A DNA stretch of 64,000 nt from the NCBI GenBank assembly GCA_963556255.1, contig OY744606.1:70222670-70286669 (forward strand). The letters are read 5' to 3'. Positions 23,875 to 37,800 of the stretch are shown one piece after another. The DNA is from Allolobophora icterica (taxonomy: Eukaryota > Annelida > Clitellata > Crassiclitellata > Lumbricidae). The notes under the pieces were generated by a model. It saw only the letters and a program-made list of their open reading frames with translations. It did not search any database and was not told the origin of the DNA. The number at the start of each line of letters is the position of its first letter. Within the stretch, counting starts at the first letter, position 1. Position numbers and translations under genes: made by a program.

Positions 23875-25570
23875 TTATATCAATCATATTTTTTGCATGG
23901 AGAATCATATATTGATTCATCAAGTTGTAAAACACTGGTTAATTAAAGGCCTCACTAAAGTCTCAACATTTTAAAGATTACAAAGATTACACTAAATGAA
24001 AATTAACTGTTTAACGGATTACATCACACACTGCCTTAACATTATGACCAAAAACGACAATGTGAAGTAAAAGAAACTGACTACCTCATATTCAGCATAA
24101 TATTTCGATCAAGACATTAAGAACATATCCAAACATGCCACTTATGTAAAGTAGTCCAGGCACTGACACATGTAACTGACCACAGATTCTTAAATACGAC
24201 CCTGTATTAAATACCAGTGACAAGAGGTGTGTACATCATTCTGAAAGTTCTGCTGAAAAGCAAGTGCTCTTCACAACAATGTGAAGTGCTATTAGCAAAG
24301 CTGCTGTAACTCTGTCCATCTGCTTACTTAGCTAACAGGAAGTATGTATGGCTACACTTTCTGCAAATAATCCTGCAAACTGTCAAGACAAGAGCATTTT
24401 GTTACATTACACTTACAAAGAAGCTACTAAATTTATCGTAAGCTTAAGGCCACTTCCTGGAAACAGGGAGATAATGCACATAAAAGATCAAAATAATTAT
24501 AACAATTACGAAATATACACAACTCTGCTGCTAATACGAAGGATTGAAACATCGAGTTAACAAAACAAATACCACTTGGTGGTAACCCTGTGCGAAGTGG
24601 ACCAACCAAACTATGCAAATGACGGTTGGATTCATTGGCAAACTCTACTGCATTTGGAGAAATTCTTTGCTTAGTTTCTTACCAATCTGAACGGTTGATT
24701 GAAAACACGTCCAGCTGCAAGGTACACAGTAAAAAAAAGGATAAATTGTCTCAATCACCAAGACTGATGAAAAATTTAAAGTATAGTTTGCTGAGAAGGC
24801 ATCAAAAAAGGAATATCCTGCTAAGCATGTTTAGTTTTTCTGTTTTCAGCAGACTTAGAAATTAGAACTGACCATAAAGCGGCAAGACCACATATTAAAT
24901 TACTACTGACAAGCATCAATCGAGGATATTTAAGTTGTGATTCACATTCCTAGACAGCAAGTCTAACAGAAGCTACAATCTACACAGTCTGTATTACAAG
25001 GTGAGACATGTAGCTAAATGCTTGTAACACAGAGAGTACGGTTTCAATCATCTACTGAGGCAGTCACTGTGCAAGGACCTTGAGCAAGTCCTTCATACAC
25101 AATTGCTCAGCACCATCGATGTTCTGTAGCATGGTCATGTTTGCACAGCTGAACTTTAGAAGGAGGGCAATATCAAATACAATTACATTATATTGTAAGC
25201 ACAAGACCAACCAGTTACAACGTTACACTGACTAGGTTATGTAAACTCTACCATACAACTGAATAAAATGCACGACAAATTGCATTCACCAGATCCAGTA
25301 TAGTTTTTGTGCCACAGTTCCATTCACTTTTCAAAATCAATTCACAAAATATTCGTTGATCCACAAAAACGCAGCGCCAGTAAAAATAACCACTTGATTA
25401 CCCTTACCAGCACAGATAACTAACACAGCTGCTGCTATAAAGAGGTGAAAGAAAAGGGTATTCTTAGGCATGGCATAAGTGAGGTTAAAGGTCAGATTTA
25501 TATGGAAATGAGGAACATCCTTCTGATTTGTTCAGACCATCATCACACTGAGATGAATTTTTCACAATCA
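23875..25570. other. Intergenic; degenerate SINE at about 24990-25200
   Basis: Mostly unrecognised AT-rich DNA. At about 25070-25130 the string CAAGGACCTTGAGCAAGTCC...CAATTGCTC matches the body of the SINE at 2687-2917 (GGACCTTGGGCAAGTCC...CAATTGCTC), so a decayed copy is present. Open frames at 24348-24865 have no domain. Confidence 0.5.
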
Positions 25571-25577
25571 CAACACT

Positions 25578-25826
25578 ACCACCCATTCTTACCCATTACT
25601 TCCAACCACCCAGTCTTACAAACTACTTTCAACCACCCACAGTCTTACCCACTACTTCCAACCACCCACAGTCTTACCCACTACTTCCAACCACCCACAG
25701 TCTTACCCACTACTTTCAACCACCCAGTCTTACCCACTACTTCCAACCACCCAGTCTTACACACTACTTCCAATCACCCAGTCTTACCCACTACTTCCAA
25801 CCACCCACAGTCTTACCCATTACCTC
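25578..25826. repeat. Minisatellite (CAACCACCCACAGTCTTACC)n
   Basis: About eight units of 27 to 30 bases, each CCCACTACTTCCAACCACCC with or without CACAGTCTTA. The open frame (repeating HPVLPTTSN) follows the array and is not a gene. Confidence 0.85.
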
Positions 25827-26669
25827 CAATCATCAAACAAACACAAAGGCTTATATTTTCACCTTCTACCACTTCTTTTACTACTACTGCTGAATTACCA
25901 CTAATAAAATCTCTATTAAAACCTTCAAAGTAACAAATAATTGCAGTAATAATAATATCATCACTTAATAAATGTTAACCATTAATACTGTTGTGACTGG
26001 GATGATGGTGACAAAAAAAGTAGTTTTCCATTGTCCTTCATTCCTCTATTTTTCTGAAACAGTCTGTAGTAGTAACAGAAAAAAGGACAAATGCAACACA
26101 AATACAGTCATAGTCAGTAGCACATTACCATAACAATGGGCCCACAGGGTCTGCAGCTGCTGAGTCTGGTACAAACCGCAGAAATGAGGCACACTTGAAG
26201 CCTGATAAAGTACACAAACAGGCCCCAAAGGCACATTTGAGAAATTTGAAGGGCCCAACATTTGGTGTTATATCACTACACACAGTAAAAACAATGTACT
26301 AATACCAGAGATTTTAAACATACAACTTAAGATCTTTAAGTTTAACATGCATGTTCTTCTAAATGATCAGATTCTAACCAACCACTGTATCGCCTTATTG
26401 CTGCCAGGGTAATCATTGCATTTAATAGCCCCTAAGTCAACACAGGGAAACCAAGTCCAGGATAAATGGCCAATTCCTTGTGCGACCATGGTGCTACAAG
26501 ATTAAACTGCTTGCTGACAGATACATCTCATTTCACATACATTGTCTACATTTCCCTTCATAAGAACGTGTCATTCTTATAAAGACAGTGTGGACTAGTT
26601 AAAGTGAAGTCACCTGGGACATGCCTTATGACATGGTGTGTAAATCAGACTGCATGTAAAACAATGAAA

Positions 26670-27150
26670 CGTTAATACTTTGCGCTGTACCCCTGTGCTT
26701 AAATTCTTGCATTGGTTTCCTATTCAGCAAAGAATTAGTTTCAAATTGTGGCTCATCATTTATAAAACTTTGAATTCTGGCCAGCCCCAATACTTAAATT
26801 CAGTTCTTACTCCCCAGACTTATCATTATTCAACACGGGCATCTGATTATCTTTGTCTGGTCATACCGAAATCCAGAACTGTTCTTGGTGAATGAGCTTT
26901 TTCAGTTGCTGGACCCAATTTTTGGAACTCTCTTCCTGTGTCCGTGCGCTCTGCTCAGTCGCTTGTGTCATTTCGTTCCCAACTAAAAGCTTACCTCTTT
27001 CAAACTGCTTATCCACCATTGTCTGCCTCTCTGTCTTACGGACTGACCTGGATATCGACCTGATTACGGCTTGGTTCTGGTGTGCCATCGGTTGATGCCT
27101 TGTGCATTAGATACCGGCGCAATAGAAGTTTACTAATTACAATTACAATT
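26670..27150 (+). mobile_element. LINE (CR1/L2-like) 3' remnant
   Basis: Translation gives LKFLHWFPIQQRISFKLWLI, then YSTRASDYLCLVIPKSRT, and after a stop AFSVAGPNFWNSLPVSVRSA. These are the conserved C-terminal reverse-transcriptase blocks of CR1/L2-type non-LTR retrotransposons. The 3' end (GGCTTGGTTCTGGTGTGCC...TTGTGCATTA) matches the fragment at 55330-55560. Broken by stops, so a pseudogenised copy. Confidence 0.8.
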
Positions 27151-27378
27151 ACTGTACTGCACACCTTACACCGTGCATTAACCAGAGAGGCCACTTTGCG
27201 CTAATGATGCATAAACTGGGAGCCTGTTAATACGTTCACACTGTATAACATCACTTACACTGGCAATGGTGCCACTATTAAGTTCTTAGAAGATATTATA
27301 AACATGTCCCGAAACACGTGTGTTAACATTCTGCATCTAAGATATCGACTAACCCCCAAAAGACAATTCTCGTTTGAT

Positions 27379-27449
27379 CTGGTGAAAGATAGTTAAAGCA
27401 TTCTGGTGAAAGATAGTTAACGCAGTCTGGTGAAAGATAGTTAACGCCT
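27379..27449. repeat. Tandem repeat, about 24 bp x 3
   Basis: Three copies of TCTGGTGAAAGATAGTTAA plus four or five bases (AGCAT, CGCAG, CGCC). Confidence 0.85.
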
Positions 27450-28145
27450 AGCATGATGTCTTTCATTGAACAACACAAGCTAAGCAACATGCCACAAAGC
27501 TCTGTAACTATCAAGTATGTTGCAAAATATAACAGTCATGAGATGCTGGCTACACACAATGGCAAATGCAAGAACTGGTCCACTTGGCTCAGGCTGAAGG
27601 CATTCACTCATCACTTGCATGACAGAACAAAACAGAGAGATCTATATCTGCAACGTCAAACCCCCTGCTTAAAACATTCATAAAAATTACACAATAATCG
27701 TAAAATAAGTCTATAATGACCAATCAAACAATGACATGAAACTCGCTGCGAAATAAACGGCCAAATAGAAAAAAATTACACCAAACCGCTATTTACATAA
27801 ATCATTGAATAAGCAATAATTAAACATCAACAGAAGCCTGCGATTCCACTTCTCAACAGGACAACAATTAAGAGCGCAAAACGCAATACAATGCCGAACA
27901 AACAATGCCTGATGGATGCCTATCTTTGGATTCTCCAAACATTTGCAAACCACCCCAGGCAACAGAACCTCACATCATTCGAGGCTGTTTCTTAACACTG
28001 GCTCTGGCAGCTCATTCCACTCATTTCCACAGAACTTCTGTATGGCGAGTGTTTCAGAGTAGTTTTCTTCAAACAGGCGCTATATAATTTTCGCCAGTAC
28101 AGTTCAGCATGATGCATCGGACGCAATTCTGCCGCACAGCTCATG

Positions 28146-31100
28146 CTACTTTTTGTGCAACGCCTTTCGTCGTCGGGTTGCGAGCAGGTCGTAGAACGGA
28201 TTGCAGCTAATGCTGTCTCTGCAAGAAAAACAATTAATAATTAATCACCACCGAGTATAAAAACAATATGGCAAATTCATCACTACTTTAATGAATACAA
28301 CCAGTCTAAACTGCACAGAGCATCTGCACCCCACTCCAGCAACACATCTCTTCTTGGAAAATTGACACTGCTCCCGATTTCTCTCCTACTCCTCCCACCC
28401 CGATATTAATTGCGTCAAATGATCCACTGACCCACCCTGCCATATAAACTTATACACACTCAACTTACCCAATTTCGAGTCTAAAAACCGACTGACTGCA
28501 TGTGTACTGTGGTTTGGTATGTCAGATGTGTCCAAGAGATTACAAAAACTACAGTAATCATGTGTTTTAGGAGATAAAAAAATTCTCTGTAACTACTACT
28601 CTGTTTTTTAATAATTATTATAATTAAACTCACATATATTTAACAGAAAATTACTAGCAACAATAACTTTTCAAAACTGCTCCAATAAGGCAGCATCATA
28701 AATAATATGAAAATTCAGATTTTAGAATCATCACAGTTCATTAACTGAGTATCGTGAAATTTTAAAGTTCTTGACATGCATAATTCTTTTGATCCAACCC
28801 CTTTCACGACACTCTGATATTTGCATTTCTTTTGCAAATCTTGTTTCTTTTATTCCTACACATTCCTACTTTCTTTGTCAAAGTTAACATGTCAAGATTA
28901 TTGAGCAAATATAAGCAGTTACTTGATGCATGAAATCCAAGCAATTTTTTCTTCTTCGTCAGCGGCTGATATCCGATAGACACTATGCTTCCCTGCAACC
29001 AATTTTACAGATAGTTGATCAGTCATGGTACAAGATAAGCACATATTATATGTACATATTGTTACATAGGATACATAAATACTACACATTGACTTTAACA
29101 CTCATAAAACCACCGAGTCATTAGCAATTCTGTCACTTGCAGGTTCTAAAAGTGTTTCTATAATAAGCAGATATACTGAAGAACCCGAGGAATTCTGCAA
29201 CTCGTTTCAGATGCCACGATTCTTGCCTCACATAGCTTGATTTATTACATTTAAGATAGACACCTGCAGCAAGTGCTTTGTAAAGCCAAATCACATTATT
29301 GCCTTAACATACAGATGCACAGTATGCATAGGCAACAGAACATTTCTTTAACTCTTAAGAAACTGTCAAACGTGCTCCTTACTACTCTATATTATGTCAA
29401 GAGATCATCAAGAACAAGTTCATTATTCTGTAAACCAGTGAGAGCTGAACAGCTAAAAGAAGTCACTACTGATAGGCCTACTGTTATTATACCTTAACAA
29501 ATACACAGCATTCTCTAATAATCACTTATTTTTTTATTATTTGCACCTCTGCTCACTAAATACACCTTTTAAACTCTCTCACTATACATATAAAATTATG
29601 AATTTAGTGTTATTACTTTCTGTAGTAAAATGATTTTTGATATAGCCATAAGCTAAATTGAGCAACAAAAAGTCTGATAACTCAATCAAAGTTATTTCTA
29701 AATCAGAGATTTAGAAACAACTCTCCAAAAATATTTCAGATTTCCTGCAGAATGTTAGAGCTTTTCGTAGTCACCTTCAATAACCTTTCCCTCGGAATCT
29801 GTTTTGCAAGCCTTTATGAGAGCATTGCTGACTGAGTAGAGTTCAAAACAGTTCTCTTTGCTTCGATCTTGAACATCGCGAACTTGAATGTTTTCCAACG
29901 GAATGATCCCTTTAGGCTCTTTGTCCTACAACCAACCAAAGTAAGTAAGTAACGATACCTTAAGTAAAAGATAGAAATAGTAAATAATGTAGAGCAGAAA
30001 TCGATCTGTCTCACAATGGTCCTTGTGCAGCAAAAAATCATGTTTTTATTGTTTTATTATGTTTCTCAAAGTGCATAAGGACTGTCATAACAACTCACTG
30101 TGGTAAACTGGAAATAGTAGAGACAGTTGTCATTTAGAATAAACCATCGCCTCTTCCAGCTTTTGTAACGACCACCTGCAAAGCAACAGAATGATAGAGT
30201 TAAAGTTGTTGCTACTTCTCACTTCCCCTTCACAATGATAAATGCATAGAACATACTCAACAAATGAAATAAGTGTAAAAAGATACATTACATGTATTTA
30301 GTGCAAGAGGGATGAACCTTCAACTAAAATGTCACATAAATGCAGAAAAATGTGCAGTGAATGTTAAGAGTATGATGATGACCACTTTAAAAAGTTTAAC
30401 TTTTAAACAATATTAATATTTCTGTGCACGTTAATCAACTAAAAACTGATTCCAATCTTAACTGATTTAATATCATCAGTAAAAACTACAAACATTTGTA
30501 TACATTATTTCAAGATTCCATGTTTTTGGTGCACAACCAAAGACCTAAACAAGCATAAAATATTCAGAATAATTGCCATAATAAGCCAATTTGATGTGTT
30601 TTTTCTGATCTATCTGGGAGAAATTGTAACATACTAATGACTATTAATTGACCTTTCATGCAAAATAAAGCACACAACACAATTCAACTTATTTGCCTAG
30701 TCTCAGCCTTCCAACAAAAGTCCTCACTAGCCAACAATGTATCTTCTTAATAAAATTGCTAAAGTACCTAAATGCAGCAATGATAATCAGTTACCTGCTA
30801 TACTACGCATGTGAACCATGAGTTATTTTAACTCCTTTCTTTGATAAATGCAGACAGTTGCATGGTCTATTTACATGCATCAGTAACCTTATGCTTGGGC
30901 AAAAAGTCCTTTTCTAAAGCACAGAAAGTGTTAATCTAGGGGCTACAGTGTAATTGAAGGACCTTACAAAAACCACATCCTCTTCAACCAACTGAAAAAA
31001 ACAGAGACGTTAAACCTTCCCAACATTTTCATAAACTGAAAATGAACTGTCATAAGTTAGCGCTAAGTATTGTTACTTGCACAATTCCCAAGCCCTAACA

Positions 31101-31821
31101 ATCATTTTCACATTTCACAAAAAGCCCAGCCAATCTTAAATTTCATCCAGTTCAACAGCAAATTACTTCAACTTGGTCTGTAAAACAGTACAACACTGCA
31201 TGCCATGTTAATTTGAAACTGACAAAGCCATTTTACAATGAACTGAAAAAAGAAACCAAGAGATGCCAATTATTGTACTACTAAAATTTTCTTCAATTAT
31301 ACCAGTAACAATAACAACGACCTTACAAAGGCTGTTATATTCAGCACTCATTACACCAACTACTAGCAGCAGAGAAAATTAAATAATAACACTAATAATA
31401 TTTGAAAATAAAATACATTTAACAGCTTTCGCTCCCAGGACTTAGATACACTAGGGTTTAGCTGCTATAACAACAATGCAAAGGCCGGCAGTTGAAGATC
31501 CAACCAAGGAAGTTAGTTTAACCTATTGACATCTGCAAGTAACATCTCCCATGCCTCATGACATATCAAATGGCAGTAACTCAAAAATGAAATATGTGGT
31601 GAACACATGTTACATGAATATGTCCTTAAGCTGTCATGTGATTACTACCACAAGGCTGATCGAGGCCAACAAAACAACAATTTATAAAAAATTTTCACTA
31701 ACAATGTCAATCTATCAAACAGTCACATGCTTGGTGAACTCTTCTACATAGATTCATCCATAAATCAACACATTCATTCAATCGTTCAGTATAGCAAACA
31801 TGCATTTACATACTTGCATGA

Positions 31822-31852
<31 letters not shown>

Positions 31853-34800
31853 AATTTAAAAAAAATTATATATGCACGTATGTAAATATGTATATATGCT
31901 CACTGAGTTACCACCCGCATATAGATGCATTCGTTCATTTATTCAGCATAAGAAAAATAATTATATATCATCTCTCAGTTGTTTTGCTGCAAAGTAGTAA
32001 CCCTACATGCATTATCATCAACAGCCTTTAAGCATGAAACAAATACGACAGTGTAATGGACTGCATATAACTAATCAAAACACATAGTTAATTATGACAT
32101 GTAAAAAACAAAATATAAATGTACACAATTCCCCGATTTCAATGACCCTAACAGTCTACTTACATCACACAGGAATATAGCTACAAAGCTCTCATATTAC
32201 ACAACTAAGTCACGAATAGAAATATGTAAGTGAAACTAAACTCAGAGAGGTATAATTTCTGTGTAATTAATCCAACAGACCTTGTTTACATAGCCATCCT
32301 TCCTTAATAGGATTGAAGAAAGTGTGCATGAGATCATTTCCGTCATCCTCTGGAATTTTAAACGGCTCCTTCTTAATACTTTCGTACAAACTCTGCAAAA
32401 CAAACACAAAACATAGACAATTAATCCATTAGTAATTAGTAACTGTGTAGGCCGAAACTGTGTAGGCCATTAACAGTAGTTACTTACACCAGCATAATAA
32501 TTATAATCTAAACTCTTATGCTGTCATTAGTCATTCAATTAAAGACTACATTGGCTTGGCACTACACGTAGGATGAACCTGCAAAACGGAGACTTCTCCT
32601 TTTAGTCAATCATCATTTTCACCTGCTTATGAACTTGTCGCATTACCATCACATAATTTAAGCTAGTAAAATAGCACTAAGTAGGTGCATGCACATAAAG
32701 TAGCACTAAGTAGATGCATGTACATACAAAGTACATTAAATGCTATTCTTTCTAGTTTTCAATACTAATCACTATAAACTGTTATTATACTGATAAATAA
32801 TAAATTTCTAACCAATAACCAGTTTCATTAATTGCTTTTTAATGACTAATATGTGGGAAACGTTGTGGAGAGCATAAAAAGTACTACGCAAAATTCTGAT
32901 TATGATAAATCACAGTGCTATAAGTAATAGAAGTACTAAATGCCAGCAGAGTTATAATAGAAGGAAATGGTTTCACAGATGAGGCTCACACCATACATTA
33001 AAACACTGTAACTGACCACAAGTAACTCCTCTGGCAGATCCCCGCCGTCATTAATGCCACGGTTCATCGCTATGAATCGGTCCACTGTGGGTTTGTCCTT
33101 GACGCTTGGATTGTGAAGACTAGTGTTCAGCATAATAATCGAAAACGACAGGACATAACAGGTGTCTACACAAATGGCACAGAATGTCAGCACCAATCGC
33201 AGCAGCCAGAAAATATCAGACAGAAAAGAAAATATTCAACCACAAGAGCCAGGTACATGACAGGTATATTAATTAATAAAATACCCAACACATTAAAAAC
33301 ACTTACCTACAACTACATTCCTGACAGTAAGGAGTTATTTAAAAGATCTCAACTATAGTCTTTATAGGAATTTTCTTCTACTTCTATCTAATGACTCTGC
33401 ATTAATTGGCCAGGCAAATATACTCTAACGATATTGTACTACTCACACTTAAAAAATTTTAAATATCACCTTGCCAACAGCAAATGAAGACTATCTAGAA
33501 AAAATCACATGTTAAATGGATCCAAAAGGAAATTAAAATTAAGAAATATTTCCCCAGAAGTCGGCTGCCTTAAGCAACAGGACTGTAAAAGAATCACTCA
33601 CCTGTGGACGTGAAAACTCCTGGGTTCAGTTCACAGTATCGCTGTGCAAAGCACTCCATCATTCGATCAATCTTCTGTGCCTCACCCGGTAACCGGAAAC
33701 TCCACAAGAACTGCCTACATGCGAAACACAATGATCGTACTGCGATCAGTTTTATAACTAGTAACACTGATTACTTTGGCATCAACGAAACTTGTAATGC
33801 ACTGTAATGCCTAATTTCATCTTATAAATAACATTCATAGCATTGTTTGGCAATGAACCATGGCATCATCAACCATGCACCAACAGCAAGCGGTCAATTC
33901 CAGGAGGTCAGTTCAAGGAGACAGAAAGACAGACAGACAGACAGCCTAAGGGGAACAAACCCAATGAAACATGTACTGGTAGCTCTTACATCAAGATCAG
34001 AAAACAAAAACAGACTGCAGCCTCATGTAGTGAATTGTAACATGATATAACATAATGTAATTTAAAGTAAGTGCAGATGCTTTTATGCCTAAGGAGAGTA
34101 TTTATAATGCTCTGTAAATAACATTTTCTACATTTTGCACAGCATTGCTGAAAAACTCCACAGCTACAATCTAGGAAGGCAAACGAAGGAGACAGCCAAA
34201 TATAAAATACCACTGACAGGCTCCAATTGAAACAAGAAAAGCAAGCAACTAACAAACACACCTCAAAACAATAAAAAAAACTCTGATACATGTCAAAAAG
34301 CTGCTCCCTACACCCGTTTCATATTTTGTCAATGTTATCATAAAACAGTTACTAATGTTCAGCAACAAAGAGTTCAGAGTATAAATTTCACTTTCACAAC
34401 TGTCATACAAAACATTTAAATACACAATGTTAATTATATAATGCTGTATAAAGAATCCAGAAAACTCCAATTATTATTGAAATCTAGGTATCTTGTGTAT
34501 ATAGTAACATTTTAAAAGATATAGAAGTAAACAGATATATGATTAAAACTAATAGAGATACCTCAAAGCCTGAACCAATATAGTATCGGAAAACTCATGT
34601 AAGTTCACAAATGCCTTCAAAACATCCATATTAAAATCATTCCTACAAGAAAAACAAGACATTTATTTTACTAAATTTAAAACTTCATCCTGTTTAACTT
34701 TATTTCCTCCCTCTCAACTTGATTTAATTTTGAGGACAACATTCTAGAATATGAAAATTTTCAATCATTTGGACAATTATTTATATAGCTACAAGCTGTA

Positions 34801-37800
34801 AAAATCATCTGTAACAATACTGTTTAGCTTCAAGCCATCTATCTGCATTACTTAAAATGTTCACTTGGCTTTAACCCAGAAATTGCAAATTTTTATCTGT
34901 GTACAACTGTAGAAATAATTGAGACCAGCCACAATTATTACGAGCCTTCGTTTAGTTGTAGGTAATTGCATAATTTTGTGATTAACTGGTCCCAATTAAG
35001 AGTGGAGATGTAGAGATAAATGCTTTCGAGCTAATTGCCAAGTGTAGCCATCCTGGTCTGCATCCTGACTGCCTTACACACAGAACCCAGGTTCACCACA
35101 TCAAAGAAATAGGAACCTCACAGCACTATCTCAGACTTGCACAAAGGCCTCAAAGTGGTATCTCCCCAAAACAGTGCAGTCAAATTTGACCTAGTCCACA
35201 ATTCATAGTCACAACTCAAATGAAGCTGACTTTAAAACTTGTGAATGCCTAGACACTTCTACACCTACTCCAAGCATCAGAATCTGATTCAACGTTCTCT
35301 GGACAGGCATGAAACTCACACTCGCTAGTAAACCAACATTTCTATGAAAGAATTAAACACGAGGAATCAAACTGTCCTGTTGTTTGACCACTGGTGTTAT
35401 GTTCCTCTGTTCAATAGCGAAATCACACTTCTGAAGACTAATGTACAGAGACTAGGTGCGTAATAAACCAACAATTACCTTAAACTTCTAAGCATTCTTA
35501 AGAATTGTCAAATACACATTCTGCTACAGTTACAATTACCTTACCACATGCTCTAAAATGTATTGGCTGCTCACAGAATACAACCTTGTTAAATAATGAT
35601 ATCAGACGTAAAATGTCAAGCCTAAAGCAATAGCGACAGTTGTGTGGCTAAATATATACTATTTCTTCACAAAACAAATATGGTGCTCCGTCACCAGACA
35701 ACTTCATGTCGACAAGAACTTATTAGCCCATCCACATTTCACTATATATTTTGTAATAAACATTGATGTCTCATAAAACAGACACAAATATGGCTTTAAG
35801 ACATAATTTGCCTGCAAATAAATCACATGAATAGTGACCATAAGGCAGATAGTTATTGTGTAAGTTGTATTGTAAGTATTTTACCACAGGCCACTGAGTG
35901 ATTTATTAACACTTTAATGATGAGCTTAAGTGGTTTCCCAGTCGCTTTTAGTACGCTGTCATCGTCAAAGTGTTAAAAGACACTACCCCATAACATGCTC
36001 TGGTCAATTCAAGGTCTGCTCATACAATACAACTGTTACTCACAAGAGGCCATTACTTCAGTCATTGAGGAGGAAGTCCAATTAATCCATGATAAAGAAG
36101 TTAAAAGCTAAATGCCAGACTGACCTCTCGCCAAGATAGTCTCCAATCGCTGTCTTGTTAAGTCCTTCGCCTTTAAAGAGAAACTGTGCAACCTCTTCAG
36201 CCGTATGCTTCATCGACTCATGTTCAATCAGATACTCAATGCCCTAATCATCAAACCATCACATTTAATAAAAACAACAATAAGCACACCAAAACCAACA
36301 AGACACTGACATTTTCCAGAGGATCACAAAGAAAATTAGCCTAGAAAAGTTTCAATACAACAATGGTCGAGCACAGACTAAGTTGTAACATGAACTGCAT
36401 AATTCTATTGTGAGTGTAACAATGCATGCGTATGAAACTTCTAACGACTCTTTCATGACTGACTCATTGATTAATTGCATCATTCATTCACTCACTGATT
36501 CATTGTGATTCGTAGCACATCAGCATAATATTAGCTATTCGGTTCCATAAACTTTGGGATTGGAAGAGGAAGAGGGAGAAGGACTTCTTTCTCTGTATGG
36601 GATAGACTAGCACTCATTCATTCATTCATTCGTAAATTTATATAGCGCCACTTCAAGGGAACTACTCAGAGGCACTCCCGACTCCAGCACGGCGAAAAAG
36701 AGCAGTTTTCAGGCGGTCATAGAAGGTACCAGAGGAAGACCTAGGATGTAGGCGCAGCTCAGGGGGAAGGCCATTCCATATGGTCGGGCCAACCACCGAG
36801 AAAGCGCGGGTCATCTTAAACAAGATGAAGAAGCACTAGCACTTCCTTAAACAAGAATAAGCACCAGTCAGCAGTTCTTAAACAAGATGAAGAAGCACCA
36901 ACATTTTCCTCTCACACAAGAGTCATGATCTTGTAGAAACAAACCTATATAGATCTATGGAGCATAATATAACGACTCAGTTGATCAATTCACTGCTAGC
37001 GATAAGTGTGGTTCAGTGGAGCATGAAAATGCAGCATCAAGATGCATCATTATCCACAACAGTATTAAGTTTGATTTTAAATTGTTAAACCAAATTCTAG
37101 GCTACAAAATGTTCTTACGTTTTATGGATGCATATTGCATCCTTCTGCTATCAGTACTTAAAACATAAAAAAACGTGAGCAGCGTAGGCTTTTCACAAGC
37201 CAAAACGCAAACACAAACTACGTTTTATGCAACGATGTTTGTGAACTGCAGAGTTTTTCAATGAGCTAATAAAGATTAATTAACTGCATATTTAAGTGCT
37301 CAGCATGATTAAGAATGTCTATACTGAATAAGCTTATCAGCAGCCTCCAAAGCTCTTGATCTATGCTGATTAGGTAACTGAGAAGGGTGCAAATTTAATA
37401 TGACAGCCAAGATTTTCTCAGTTACCAGTTCAAAGGGCAAACATCCTAAAAGAATTCAAGGCAGAACCTCATTAAAACAGCCAACCAGAACAGACCATCA
37501 CCCAGACTAGGGTGCACATCATACAAATGGTGTATGTTATGGGGTACTAGAGGGGGATGGACCCTCAACAAAAACCCAACAGAGCTTAATTACATGGCTA
37601 TTCGGCAAAGGAGACTCTGTGAACAGTAAGTACTTCATTGCCAATGAATAGTATTTTATATAATAGATTTACATATCAGCTAGTCATTTAGCACATTATA
37701 TCAGACACATCATGGTCCCATACTGTGCTCACTGCTCTGTGGAAACAAAGGTAGAGTTGCCCATCCATCTTACCCTTTACATGTAACCAGATACATACGT

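Noticed and set aside
25445..25933. 162-codon open frame with HPVLPTTSN repeats; also looked CRISPR-like
   Set aside because: A head-to-tail minisatellite with no unique spacers in an animal genome.
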